DNA of 64,000 nucleotides from Vespa crabro (lineage: Eukaryota > Arthropoda > Insecta > Hymenoptera > Vespidae): assembly GCF_910589235.1 (NCBI RefSeq), contig NC_060962.1, positions 8,904,088-8,968,087 on the forward strand, written 5' to 3'. Below the pieces are notes generated by a model. That model worked only from the letters and a program-made list of their open reading frames with translations, made no database searches and was not told where the DNA came from. The position numbers and the translations under genes are program-made. Below are positions 39,673 through 54,337 of the stretch, piece by piece. Each line of letters starts with the position of its first letter. Position 1 is the first letter of the stretch.

Positions 39673-42044
39673 GAGAAAGACAGAGAAAGAGAGATAGAGA
39701 GAGAAGTAAAGAACGTAAGATTTATTAAAAGAATAAGTAAAAAATATAAGAACGAATAGTAGTATTAAATTTTTTATCGTCAAATATAATTTTAAAAATA
39801 ATTGTTCATTAATTTCCCTTTTTTTTTTTCTTCTTCATCTTTTTCTTTCCAGAGTGTCCTTTGGCTCCAGCAAAGGATCAATGGTGGAAACTCTTGTTTA
39901 CGAGACTCCTGTTCAAGAGGAACCAGAGATCAATCACTTTTTGGACCACAATGGCCGCTTACCTCCACCCATGATACCTGTACCTGACACCGAGTAAGTC
40001 AATCGTATGAAGCTTTTCGGAAAAAAAAAAAAATACACCTACGCGTTCGTCCTCCTTGGTTGTTTGCTTGCTCACTCGCTCGCTCGTTCGCGTGCGTTTT
40101 CGATGACGTCATTAACACGGCGCACCTAGCACCGAAATAACGTTTCGCCTCAATCGAAACGTAAGTACGTGCACTCAGGGCGGCGCTCCTAATCGCGAAT
40201 AAAAATCGATATTTCACATTGCTAAAGCTATTATCCTAATCGAATAGTATTTAATAGTTCGTTAATTAGAATTAATGGATAAGAGTATCGAATAATCCTA
40301 ACGGGGGAATCTTGGTCTTGAATTTTCATTAAAACTTCTTCGTTCGAATGAGAAACATTTTTTTTTTCTTTTTCTTCTATTCAAAGAAAATGTTTCCATT
40401 ATCAAACATTTACAAGTGGGTTTTCGTTTTCGTCTTCGTCAAAGAAGTTCGCCGGAAATAATCAGGCAACGTCTGATGCAACTTTCTCAAGGTGGAACTT
40501 CTTCGATAGGAATCCGAGATACAGACGTTACGACGGTTAACGTTGATCAAAGGCCCATGCTAGTATATTAATGTTAAACTCTATAGAAGTCAAACAGATC
40601 TTCTTCTTCTTCCTTTTTTTTTTTTTTTTCTTTCTTTTTACCTTCTTCTTTTTCCCAGAGCAAAAGGCAAGAAAACAAATTTTCTTTCAGAAATACGAAA
40701 TCACGATATCTCTGACACATTTCAGAGTTTCCTATAATACAAACGGATATTTCCTGGATATTCCTTCTTTTAAAAATAGAGAAAGAAAGAGAGAGAGAGA
40801 GAGAGAGTTCTCACGTCGAAACGGCGAGACTCGCTTATTTCGCGAGCTTGAATGCAAAAAACGATAAAGATACATTGAAAATTTATGAGAAAATCATTTT
40901 TTAAATCTCTTATCTCTCTCTCTTTCGATCGCATATTTTCCTCTCTGTTACATTCGTCCGATAATATCTCAAATCGAAGATTCGAGACTTATAGGACTTC
41001 ACGTATCGACACTAAACCAACCAGTTTTCTAAAACGTTTCTATTTTCTCGATCCTCTTTCCATATACGTTTCTCATACATATGTATGTATATATCTAAGT
41101 ATATATCTATTTCTGTTTTTTCTTAATAAAGATTCCGCAATTCATTTCATAGCAATGACGAGATACCATTACGTATTCCCGACGCGATGTCTCGTCGTTT
41201 AACCGGATCAAACGTGATAATGATCGTACGGTACGATAAGTAGCCGCCTATTAAGAGAGAACCGTACGTAGGTGGAGACTTTGAGGTGGTAGGTAACGCG
41301 TACTCCCATGCCGCATCCGTAATTGTACACTCGTGAGATAGAAAGAAACCAATCGAGAATATTTTCTCGAAAAGAGATTATCGTGGATAGCACGTTCCTC
41401 GAGATGTTTCTTCCTTTTACAAAATTTCCATCTTTTTTTCTTTCTTTCTTGATTTTTTTTTTCTTTTTTCTTTTTTTTCCCCTATCGCGAACGTAAATGA
41501 ATAAGCTTCTCTAATGGCTTGATTGACTTTGAAATTATCATTATAATTAGACTTTAATTGCGATTATATGCAATATACATTTATCGCTCTAAACTACGGC
41601 ATATCTTTGCAAGGTCATCCCCTATTGAAAGGAACGCCTTGCAAACCGTCCACATATGTATCTATATATATATATATATATGTGTATATATGTAGATATT
41701 TTGCGACGCACCTCGCGACCACGTGAAGCTGCGGCGTAGCGAAGTTTCGATAATAATCCGTTGTTGGTTTCGATTAGTCTCGTTACTTTGATTACTTCGG
41801 TACTACGATCGTGAATAGTTTTCTGGTTCATCGTCGACGGCTCGAATAGAAAATTTTAAGAAGATTCTTCTTGCGCGCGTACGAGCGATCGGGAACCCGG
41901 TACTAAATCGTATAATTAGATGCCCAGTTTGATTTCAAAACTTTTCTCAAAAGTAAAGAATAATATTGAATGTACCCTTCAAAAATTACTACGTCATTGT
42001 TCGTCTTAATAATAAAAATTTCTATTATCGTTTTTATCACCGAC

Positions 42045-42075
<31 letters not shown>

Positions 42076-43047
42076 GGGAAAAAAGAAGCGATTAAGAAAT
42101 GACGAAAAGAAAAGAAAAAAAAGATATTTAACGATTATGAGTTGAAGAGGAAAATAACAACGATTCAAATTTACCGCCCGATCATATCTTCATATCGATT
42201 TGAAGAAAATTATCGACAGCGCCGTGAAACCATTCGCATGTAGAGTTTGAACTCGTTTACGTTAGATGGCAGAACGAGAAAGCAATTCCCTTCGGAAAGT
42301 TTCGGTCAGTAGCCGAGCGTTAGCCGAACTAGACGCAGGCGTGGTAAAGCTTTCGTAGTAGATGGATAGATAGATAGATAGATAGATAGATAGACAGGAG
42401 CTCGTGACCACTATACTTGGTGCTTACTCACTACTACTACGATTATAAGAAGTGTGTTACTATAAGTCTATACGGATCCTTCGTATTGCTCGTGTGCATG
42501 CGCGTGTGTGTCTATATCTGTGTATTGTGTTGGTATATACGCGGGTCTCTCTCTCTCTCTTTTTATTTCTTTCCTTTTTTTCTTACATTTCCTTTCTCTC
42601 GTTACACCCGCGCAGTAACCCTCACACACAATAACCTATACACACAAAATCGGTATACTCTTTCTCCCTCCCTTTCTCCCAAAGCTATTCCCCTCCTTCT
42701 CGCCCCTCTTTTCTCTACTTCTCCTTTCTTCTTTCCTGCTACACCACCCTACTACATCATTCTCCCTCTCGATCGGCCTACGAACGTATCCAGGATAAAA
42801 AGGAAAAAGAACGCGCGCGAGTCTCGAAGCAGCCGTAGAAGAGGAAACACCGAGGACAGTGGATTTACGCGAGTGTCCGATCGTCCCTATCCGTGTTTCG
42901 CTTATCGTCGAGGGTAAAGAAGAAATAACACGTTGGTTAGTGTAATAAGTCAGAAAAAGTATTGAAAAAGTATCGATACCGAGACACACGTGATTTTACG
43001 ACGAATCCGTCGGATTAAATTTAGCAGCCCCCAAAATTACTAATAAA

Positions 43048-43094
<47 letters not shown>

Positions 43095-43345
43095 GGGCGG
43101 AGAGAGAGAGAAATCTGTTGTGTTCTACGCGAAGGAAGTATAATAATCGGATCGATTCGGTGTGCGTCCGGTGCGAGGATACTCTGAAATTATATTTCTC
43201 CTTGCGTATTCTGGAACTTTTTATTATATACCAAGGTAAGATGGATCGATCGATTTCGTATAATTCAAATAAAATTTTATTATTATATTAACGAGCACCG
43301 AATAATTGCTCGTATCTGTGATCGGTGCAATGAATTATTTTCTTT

Positions 43346-43386
<41 letters not shown>

Positions 43387-44393
43387 TATTTTTCTTTTCT
43401 TCCTTTTTTCTTTTTTCTTTTTTTTTTTTTTTTCTTTCTCAACGTAGAACATTACGACAGCACGACGATAATTAATCACAATAGAAATGATTAATAACAA
43501 AAATGTATTTATCAGCTCGTTAGATTTTTCAAGGAAAAGTATCGATAAAGTCAAGGAGGAAAGTTACGGAGAAAGATGCCGGTGAGAGAAATAGGAAAGA
43601 GAGAGAGAGAGAGAGAGAGATGCGTAGTTTCTAACCCGTTACCATGGATACCAGCCATCTTGACACACTACCCATTCCTCCTCCTTCTTCACCACCACCA
43701 CCACCTCCTCCTCCTCCTCCTCCTCCTCCTCCTTTTCCTCCTCTTCTTTCTTCCCCCTTTCCAACCCATATTCGTATTCTTCCTTTACTCCTGTATCCAT
43801 GGAGAACCACCGAACTTGCGAGCTCTCGAATTCTGTCGTTCGGAGAGAAGGGAAAAAAAGACACGAATTTTGTTTATTTTCTTTAATTTATTCCGCAAAT
43901 AAATCACGACGGATAAAGATTTTCTTTCGCGCGTGTTTTTCGTGAAAGAAATGGAAGAAGAAGAGGAACGTGGAGGGGTGGGACCGCTAGAGGGGTAAGG
44001 AGAAAATCGTCAAAGTTGTGTGTCGTAAACTACGAAATTAGCGCACGATCCAATTTGAGTTTCGGTCGAAGCGGTGAAGCTGTGCAGATGCTGTCGTTAC
44101 GAAGCAAGAGATAGATGGATATATAGATAAAGAGAGAGAGGGAAGAGCAAACGGATGTTGTGATTTATTTGCCGGAATAAAGCCGATGGTATAGACCTCG
44201 TTTCATAACGCAACCCGCATACCGCGTTGCTTTTCATTGGTTAAAACGTAAATGAACGTAGGGAATTATGAATAGGTCAACTGATAAACCAGTTTTCGGT
44301 TTTTCTCGACCTGCTTTGCTTTTTCCAACCAACCCCCTCCAGTCCCATCCCCTACGTACGATTCTATTTGCTAGATTTTCTCTCTCTCTCTTT

Positions 44394-44429
<36 letters not shown>

Positions 44430-44610
44430 ATCTCACTAGAAACGTACGTATCGAGCGTGCGAGTTGTCGTCGAGGGTGTAGACGCAACGGCGCCTACGTA
44501 TCGGTCACGACACAACCAAGGCTGATCGATCTTATTGTTTGCAAAATATTTTCTTTGCCCACTGATTCGAGATATTCAGAGAAAATATGGAAAAATAAAA
44601 ATAGAAAAGT

Positions 44611-44661
<51 letters not shown>

Positions 44662-44826
44662 CGCGTATATTATTCGATTTAAATATCAGATTAGTCAATT
44701 ATTCTGTCGAACTCGATTTTAAATTATGAACGAATATCGATAATTCGTTCTATCACGTTTTCATCTTCGTTCGAACTTTATTTTCGTTTCTACGCGTTTT
44801 CTTTCTTTTTTTTTCTTTTTCTCTCC

Positions 44827-44861
<35 letters not shown>

Positions 44862-45960
44862 AAAGCGAAGGATACTAATCGTACAGACCCTTGTGTCAAA
44901 GTCACCACCGAATGAGAATTCGTTAGACGTGTTCTAGCAGTTAAAGAAACGAATCGCTCGTTCGGAATAACGAGGAGAAAAATAACGGAACGAGGGAACG
45001 TAGAAGAGAGACATCGTTAGAGAAATGAAGAGAAAAGAAGAGAAGAGAACCTCGATGATGTCACGGGTCTCAAGGTCGAGAACGTCGCTTTGTTGGGTAG
45101 GTGTTGGGACTGCTTACTTGCTTGCTGACGCCAGACTACGATGCAAAAGTCGTTTGTGCTCGCATTGGATAATGTTAATATTCTTCAACGACGTATATAC
45201 GTACATACATATATAAGATGCATACGTATGTGTTATACATGTGTGTATTATAAGCATACGTCGTTAAAGAACCGAGAGAATATAACTGGAATAAATGAAG
45301 TGTTGTCGCATATGTATTACTGAATTAAATGTACGATCAACGTTAAATCGATCTTACGTGTCTCTCGTATTTTTAGGAACTTGGTAAGAAAGCGTGTGAA
45401 GAAGAAGAAGTCATCCTCGAAACTTTCATTTTCTTTTTCTTTTTTATTTTCTTCTCCTTCTTCTTTTTCGAGTGAGAAAGAGAGAGAGAGAGAGAGAGAG
45501 GGAGAAAAGAAACAAAAAAAAAAGAAAAAGAAAATGAAAGCTTCGAGGATGACTTCTTTTTCTCCTCCTCGTTCAAAGTTTTTAAAATAGGAAGGACGTT
45601 CGGCTCGATTTGGCAATTCGATGCGTGGAACGAATACGATTGTCTCTGAATCACGATTGTTGCACTCAACACCGGTTGGTTGATTTATTGGTTGGTCGGT
45701 TCGTTCGTTCGTTGGTTGATTGGTTGGTTGGTTGGTTGGTTAGTATCGTATCGTATCGTATCGTATAGTGGAACGATAGTCGTTGTGAAAAAAACACGAG
45801 AGACGATAATACGTTCCGTGACATAACAGTGAATTATATCGGTCTTTGAAAATAAAACTGAGTTGTACATTGGTTATTAATATTTTTCAAAGAATTTTTC
45901 TAAAGATGAAAACGAAGACGAATAAGAGGAAGGAAAATTGTGATAGACGACATACATATG

Positions 45961-46039
<79 letters not shown>

Positions 46040-46631
46040 GGGTTCGAGTTTATTAATCAATAGACGAAATAACTCTTGCGAGTTGCGAACGAGATAAGAA
46101 GTTAGTCATCGAAGAGTACAATGTCTGTTCTACTAATAACATTACTGCTACTCTATATTACAAGTTGCACGAGAGGGAGAGAGAGGGAGAAGAGATAAAT
46201 AAATATTTCCCACTTGACTTTAGTTGATAAAGAGAAAACACGAATTATAGTTTAGATCGGTGAATGGATAGGGAGAAGGAAAAACTATTGCGATGATTTT
46301 TTTTAAATGCCCAAAGAAAGTATTTCTCATGGATACAGTACGACAAAATGAAGAAAATAAACGTGACGATTACGATTTCAAAGATCAGCGTCCGTGTTGA
46401 ATCAAACATCGAGCAGATAAGTGAGTTTCGGAGGTTAACAGATAACACTGTTGCTCGCAAATAAAAATGACGAATAAAACGTGGGTTGAGGAGAAGCGGA
46501 GGGAGGAGGAGGAGGAGGAGGAGGACGATAATACGATAGATTTTTAACACACGTACATGTATTGGACTCGGATATGAGGTCGATTTAAATTAATAGTATT
46601 TTAAAGGGAAATTCTTTCATTCACGCAACTT

Positions 46632-46692
<61 letters not shown>

Positions 46693-48226
46693 CTTTTCTT
46701 CTTTCTCTTTTTCTTCTCTCCCTTTTCTGTTAATACTTGCAACGCGAGTCGTGCATTATCGATGCGAGAATCGATTCCTCGCGTACGACCGACCGTGGCA
46801 CGATGAAACCGGTTTCGAAGCAGACCTTGCCTCTCATTTATTTCGGTCTCCCTTTTTCTCTCTACTTCTACTACACAACTACTACAACTACTACTACTAT
46901 TACTAATACTACTACTACTGCTACAACCATTATTACTACTACCATACTACTTTTACTACTCCTTCGTGGGTTCGACTCCTTTTTATTCGACTTTCACGAA
47001 TCGGTAGGAAGAAAACCATGGAGAGGGAAGAGAAAAAGGGGAAAAAAAAAAGAAAAAAAAAAGGAAAAATACAAAGAGAAAGGGAAGAAGATTACACAAC
47101 GTAGAAACTTGTGCAATCGTATGAAAAAAAAAAAAAAAAAAAAAAAAAGAAAAAAAAAAGAAATAAAAAAGGACAAGAAAAAGAAAAAGAGAGAGAGAAG
47201 CTACAAAGTTTCACAAAATGAAAAGCTTTTTCCTTTTTTGGTCCAGACCGACCTTCGATCGGTTTCTCTCAGCGCGAAATCAGGTCAATGCTCACTATCA
47301 TCGGACCACGGTTAAAGAAGAAGGCTTTGAGAGATTGCCGAAGGGATAAATGGGCATAAAGGTAAACTCGGGGAGTTATTATAATACGGTATCGAAGAAG
47401 TATCGCCTTTCGAGACGTCGTTTCGATGTATACTCGTGACGTAATCCGATAGCTATCTTTCTCGAACATACGCTTATGTATCATCGATTTATCCTCGTCG
47501 AAAGTCGTAGTCGTAGTTGTGCCATCTCGTCGTCGTCGTTGGAGGTATCTTTCTTTTTTGTATCTCTCTCTCTCTCTCTTTCTCTCTTTCTCTCTCACTC
47601 TCGCTTTCTGCCTCTCCCGATAAAGATAAGCAGTGATAAAATCAACGGCCATGGAACGATAGGCATCGATCGGAAGATTCATTCATCGCAAAGTGTTACC
47701 TCTTAGAGAACAGAAAAGAAATAGAAAAGAAAATTACAAATCGAATTGTAGTAGTCTGCTTCCTTTGGCTGATATCCAGGATTGTCACGATACGAAAGGG
47801 TACCTATTTACTTGTTTCCTCGAGTATCCTTATTACTGACAATTGCGACACAATATGTGTATGTATATATATATATATGTGTGTGTGTCTGTATTAGTGT
47901 ACTCTCTGGAGATCATCGACTACGTTGACTCGATGGATCGTTTTTCTCGTTTTCTTCGCTCTATATACCGTAATATACAATTGCGACTGAGGGGATGTAA
48001 GACGTTAACGTGTTCGTTGGAGCGTCACGACATCGAAACGGTACTTTAATATCCACGACACGACGGAGCACCGTGAAAAGGAACAAACTCACGCTTCGTA
48101 TCCTCCGTAAACGATGATGCTGCGTGTTCGGGAATGTTCATATCGGACGAGTTCACTTTGAATAATCAATATCGTTCGTTTGTGCATTCTCTATTCTCAA
48201 TTATTGCAGTATATTTTCTTTTTTCC

Positions 48227-48257
<31 letters not shown>

Positions 48258-48277
48258 TTATTTTATTTGTTCAAGCT

Positions 48278-48344
<67 letters not shown>

Positions 48345-51300
48345 GTATATAGGAGAATCGAAGTTTTTCATTAGGTCGAATGAAATATTTAAAGAGCGAG
48401 AGATCACATGAGAGTATATAACATTTACACCACCCAACTCTAATATGATCGAAGACATAACGTAGGCGTAAAGAGAATGTTAACTTATCTCCTTTCTAGC
48501 ATCGTAATCTCGACTTATAAAAATTAATTCGAATGAAATGGGTCGTGACCCGTGTGTCAAGAGTTCATTCGTTCTTCAAAATGATATCCAAGGTAAAACT
48601 CTAAGTCGAATATATTTTTTATCGTAGAGAAAATTTTGAAATTTTCTTGAACGATGCAGGACGGTTTAAGTCTACCGACACTTACCCTCCTTAATCCCTG
48701 AAAATGGGATCCCCTGCGGATAGAAATACGACGTACTCTTCTTTTTACCATCTCCACCCCCTTGTTCACCCTCATCTTTATCATCATCTACTTCTCAGGA
48801 GGGATCTCTCGAGGGATCATTTTCCATAGCTAGCTGGCTGGCAAGCAGGCAGGCTGGCTGGCTGACTATCTAGCTAGTTAGCTAGCTAGCTAGATGCCAC
48901 CAGCAACCACTCGAACTTTAAAGACACCGTTTACGCGGTCTTGCCCTGCAGCCATCGACAACCCTTCTTGAATTTAATTTTCTTTAGAAGGTTAACGCAG
49001 CGCTTCTCAAATGAGATAATGCACAAGAAAAATTAAGCCCTAACTTTTTACTCTTTACGTTAATCTTACGGACATTAAAAAATTTCTTTACTTTTCCTCC
49101 ATCTACGAAATGAGAAAATATCTTATTCACGCGAATTAATTCTTTTCGCGAATTCCATTTTCTCTCCCAACCCCCCAGCTCTCTCTCTCTCTTTATCTAT
49201 CTATCTATTTATCTTTTAGCTTTTTTTTATCTTCAAATGCAGCATCCATTCATCTACGATGAACCATCGAAGTATCGCAAACGCGTATCGCGGAACGTCC
49301 CTGAATTTTACGATGTGGATGGACACACGTCGTACCGAACAGGCATGGTTTACACGCATTGGCAACATGCCATTCGTGCAACACGTGAGTGCTTTTAAAG
49401 ACAAGGTAGACGAAGGGATGAAGAGAGAGAGAGAGAGAGAGAGAGAGAGGTTGGTCTAAAAGGCAAAAAGCAAGAGACGACGAGCATTCCATTTTACGAT
49501 TATCAAACGATATCAAGCCTCTCTCAAAGATGTACATGTGTAATATACATATATATATAATCTTTTTACGAGGAGTCTTCTCTCATCTACGTAGTATAAA
49601 ACATTAATACGGCGAATTACGTTCCATGAAAAGTTACATAAGCAAGATGTGTGTTGTTAGGAGAGTCAAATTACGTTTTCCACAAGTGACCAAACACGTT
49701 TTCCTCCGTTGATAAGTCACGCACATGGTTGACATGTATCCCCTTCGCATTAATTATTCATTTATGTATTAAATTTTAGATAATGTCTTACATTCGTCGA
49801 AACTTTTTTATATCTTGTTGAATTTCGTTACATTAAAAAAAAAAAAAAAATCATCTCTATTTTATATCGGTCCAAATGATAGTTAGAAAAATAAAAAAAA
49901 ATAGAAGAGGAAGATGAGAAAAAAAAATAGAGAAAAAATAATTTCTTTTTTCTTTTTCTTCTTTTTTTTTTTTTTTTTTTTCTTTTCTCTTTCTAAACAA
50001 CTCAATCTCTTTTTCTCTCTTGCTCAATTGTTACATACGAACGAATGATATTCTTGGATCTTTAAAAGTAGTAGGCTTAAGTAGTTACGACCAAGAAGAG
50101 AGACGATGACTCGACTCGAACTCGTCTCACGAATGTCGTCACAACGAAATTACGACAATTTAAAGCGGAGTATCGTTGGTACTTTCGTCATTAAGTTTCA
50201 AGCGTCTCTACAAGTTGCGAGTGAACCTGGACGTTAGTCCGATCGTATTCGTTTTCATTTTCTTTTTTTCTTTTCTTTTTTGATTTTCTTCTTTTTTTTT
50301 TCTTGATTTTATTTATATACTTACTGTTCTTTTTTTTTCTTTTTTTTTTTTTTTCGTTCAATGTTTATTCAATCGTTTGATATTTGTGTTTAACAGCGAA
50401 GGCAGAGAAAAGGTACGCGTGTCGTTGCTTGGTCCACAACCTTCACCCGCTACACCTGGTGTCCTATTATTGGAGCCAATTGCACCACCCATTGGCCACC
50501 CCATCAACATGGCTACGAGTCCTGCTGAACTTTTAACGACGCATTCTGAACACACCACCCCTGCGTATCACACGCAAATCAGGTAGGTTACTTTTCTTTG
50601 TCATTTTCTTTCTTTCTTTCTTTCTTTCTTTCCTTTTTCTTTTGTCTTTTCTCTTTCTTTTTTTTTTCACAACTTTAATTATATTAACACCGCCTAAGAT
50701 TTATGCGAGTAGCAAATTAACCCGCTTTTTCGCTTCTTTGTTCGTAAAACAACGAACATAGTCAAGTCGAAATAAGAACGTCATTGTTCCACTTGCGGAT
50801 TAGATTTGGTCGATGAATGAAGTAATAAACGACTTAATGAAAATGAAAAGAGGGTCAGTGCATCCAAAGCTATTTGAATTAAAACGTTAACCGCGATCTT
50901 TGATGCAACTAAATAATTAATTAATTAATTATCGTGACAAAATATGTATCTATCGTCTTAGATAGAAATTTTTCTATTTTTTCTTTTTTCTTTTTCTTTT
51001 TCTTTTTTTTTCTTTCTTTTTTCTTTTTATCGAAAAAAATGATTAAGATCCAAACGTGCACACAAGATTTCTCTTTTATCGGTATTTTTTTTTTTTTTTT
51101 GATGCTATAAGTATTCGATTGAGTTAGATTAGAAAGTAATCGATAATGATTGCGGTTCATTGTACGCTTTGAAACAACGTTTGGACTCTAAGTAATACGT
51201 GCCAAGGTTAACATCGTTAAAACGTGCTTTTTACGTAACGCAAGTTCCACCGTCCAGTCGTGCCAATTTCTCTCTCACTTACAAACATTTTAAACGGTTT

Positions 51301-51356
51301 ACCGTCCACTACTTGAAGAGATTCTTGAAGCTTCGAGAGGGAGAGAAAGAGAGAGA

Positions 51357-51411
<55 letters not shown>

Positions 51412-51785
51412 AATAAACCGTCTTGGTATCTATATAACGGTGATTCGTACCGGAAGTATTCAAGTGTCTTATACCATTTAAGGAATCCCTGTCGAGCTCG
51501 AATTAAAACGTGAATCCTGATTGATTGATCGCTTGCTCGCTTACTTCCTTCCTATCTTCTTTCCCTCCTTGGTTGCTTTTTTCTTCGAATTACAATGCGC
51601 GATACACTAGACTATTTTCAAATAAGGTCAACGATCCTTTCCCCGTGACATCGATTAAACTACAAAAAAGAGAAATTTGTAAGAAAGTTCCAAGTAATGG
51701 ATGATAACCACTGTCTTCGGAATAATTAGCCTCCTGCACACGATCCGTGCGACCCCCGTCGCTTTTAATGGGCCGGAAGCAGGCG

Positions 51786-51829
<44 letters not shown>

Positions 51830-53500
51830 GCCCTCCTTCTCTCCCCACCTTCCCTTCTTCCTCTTTCTCCCTCTTCCGCGTTCTTCGTTGCACCAAACTC
51901 CCTTCGCGAAAACAGTTAGCAACATTTCTTAGCACACTTCATCAATCCTCCCGAAAATCTGATAATATTTTTCGATTTCAATATCAACCCCGTATTCGTT
52001 TTATTTTCTCATTCCATATTCGTTAAGCAAAACAATTCGAAATCAACGATAAATCTATCATGGATTTTGGGGAGAAACTGATACGTACATTTCGAACAAA
52101 TACGTTTCGTCCAAAAATAATCCTTCGGGGATCGAGAGATTACGTGATGACCAAACAAATAAATCGTAAGCTCGCTGCAATCTCGTTAATTAATCCTTAA
52201 TTACAGACGCATCGAGGTTGCGCCTAGATAACGTTCTAACAGATTCGATGCTATCGAATCTTATCCTTCCTTGCATTTTTTTCTTTGTTTTTTTTCTCCC
52301 TTCCTTTTTGCAAAATCGATTATTTTATTAATATTAATTCGATCGTAGTAGCATTATGATGATTGTTTAGAATAAATTAATATCAAATCGTCGTTTCCAT
52401 CGAATCAGTTCTTCCATTACTACTGATCCGATCCGATCCGATCCCTCCAGAGATAACTGGCAGATCCATAATTCATCGTAGTTTTCCACTTTCTCCTTTT
52501 AGTTTCTTCTTACGATCATAGTCACGTACCCATTGTAGATATATAAGCAGAGACGAAAGCAATGGACGATTTCGCAATTTCTGCAATTTCACCGTGTGAT
52601 CTCACGACGAAACCACGCGATACGTATATGTATGTAACGCCTCCGAAAGCTTTCAATATTTCAAGAACTGCGAAGATTCGAGTATAAGAGGGAACATTTC
52701 GGGCTTTCAGAAATACATGATCTTGAAACTTTTTTATGATTCTAAGATATGGATACCAAATAGCAATATATAACCTATATATAGATATTACAAATGCAAC
52801 ATAATTGTCCTAAGATCATTTTTTATTAAACAAGAGGGATAAGATGGGAGAGGGAATAAAGAAGAAAATTTATCGAAATCAGCAATATAAGTATAAAAAC
52901 TGATTGTCTGAAAATTTTTAATGTCCAAATGTTTTGAAGTTCTTGAAAGAAAAAGTTTAATCGGAAAAGAAAAGAAAAAAAAGCAAATATAAAATATAAA
53001 GTGCGGAAGATGTGGAAAGAGAATGCGTAGAAAGCAATACGCGCATCCTCGCGACGCACGGGTATTCCTCCCTCTCTTCGAGCCTGCTCCGTTTCCGTGA
53101 TCAGCTCCGTCACCACCACCACTACCACCACCACCACCATCAACGGCAGCACCAGTAATACTAGGAGCACCACCTCCAACGGTACCACCTCCTCCATCAG
53201 CAGCAGCTACACGAAGCAGAGGCAGTAGCGACCCAGCTACGAAAGAGAGACTCGCGAGAGAGAGAGAGAGAGAGAGAGAGAAACAGAGAAAGATAGAAAT
53301 AGAGATAGAGATAGAGAGAGGGAGAGAGAGAGAGGATGAAAGATCGATATAGCGTGGGTGGTGGACGCGCAGAGGTGCGGTGAGCCACTGGCAAAGGCAC
53401 TCGCGAGGGCCAGTCGTGCCGTCGACTGCATCAGCGAACCCGTCTCGTCATTCTCTCTCCTTCTAACTTCTCTTGCGTTCGTATCTTTGCGGATTTTCTA

Positions 53501-53531
<31 letters not shown>

Positions 53532-54288
53532 TTCATTTTTTTTTATTTTTATATTTTTTGTATCTCTCCTTTTTTTCTATTTGCTTTTTTCTTTTTTTTC
53601 TTTTTTTTTTTTTTTTTTTTAATTTTTCCTTTTCTCCTCGTTGCTGTTTCATTTTTATTTGAAATTATTACAATAGTTTAAAGATCGGTATAGATAAGAA
53701 ATATGTCCTAGCGCTACTTCCTCTTTCCCTCCTATTCTATTCTCTCCTCAAAGAAAATCTAAATCCATTTGGAAAGAATACGAAAGTAGTAGAATACTCT
53801 ACTGTTACTACTACTATTACTAATCACTATTACTATTACTAATTACTATTACTAGTACTATTACTACTACTACTATTACTAGTCCTACTATTAATACTAT
53901 TACTCGTTATCTCTTCTTCATTATGGATAGAAATCCACACGAGTGTGCACGTGTGCAAATATAAGAAGGAAAAGTGACACGGAAAAACGAAAGCGTGTGT
54001 TCGATTTGCTTTCGTAATAGTCGGTATTTTAGTTTCGTGTGGAATGTGAGGATTAAGAGTGAGAATTAAGAAAAGAAAAAAAGAAAAAAAAAGGAAAACG
54101 GAGTCCGTATACGATCGAGAGATTAGAACACTTGGCCCCTGCATCTTGGTTCGGTCCATTATCTCAAAAGTCTTTTTCCGGTATGGACATTCGAGTTGGT
54201 TTGACCTAGAGCGCTGAAGTGTGCATCTCTTTTTCGCATTCTCTTCCTTCTCTTCTTCTTTTTATTCTTATATTTCTTTATTTATTAG

Positions 54289-54337
<49 letters not shown>

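Larger units (their letters stand above)
33312..39852 (+). other. Intron 6.5 kb with islands and a 62-bp direct repeat
   Basis: It contains (TC)n at 33528-33584, the perfect 62-bp repeat pair (separate entries), a unique island at 35400-35720 with two GGTTAACC palindromes, a GC-rich block at 36380-36900 next to an (AGT)n tract, a CpG-rich block at 37420-37560, a T-tract at 38175-38254, and an exon-like island at 38490-38625. The rest is AT-rich filler and microsatellite. Confidence 0.6.
39994..50396 (+). other. Intron 10.4 kb
   Basis: It includes TGACGTCA at 40104-40111, a promoter-like block at 42160-43235, microsatellites including (TTA)n at 45962-46037 and (TA)n at 44620-44659 and 48287-48332, a Grainyhead/DRE-like cluster at 46755-46815, a (TAGC/TGGC)n stretch near 48829-48893, and a candidate exon at 49243-49384. 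The remainder shows no supported feature. Confidence 0.6.

Noticed and set aside
45846..46097. Open frame with a long poly-leucine run
   Set aside because: It is created by the (TTA)n microsatellite; there is no splice context or coding character outside the repeat.
48695..48740. Possible minus-strand micro-exon between a pyrimidine-rich acceptor and GTAAGT
   Set aside because: About 28 nt with no partner exons on that strand; chance splice-like sites are common.
53086..53240. Proline-rich open frame that would fit the phase of the orphan exon at 49243
   Set aside because: The acceptor is poor, no convincing donor follows, and the sequence is a degenerate (ACC/AGC)n triplet repeat.
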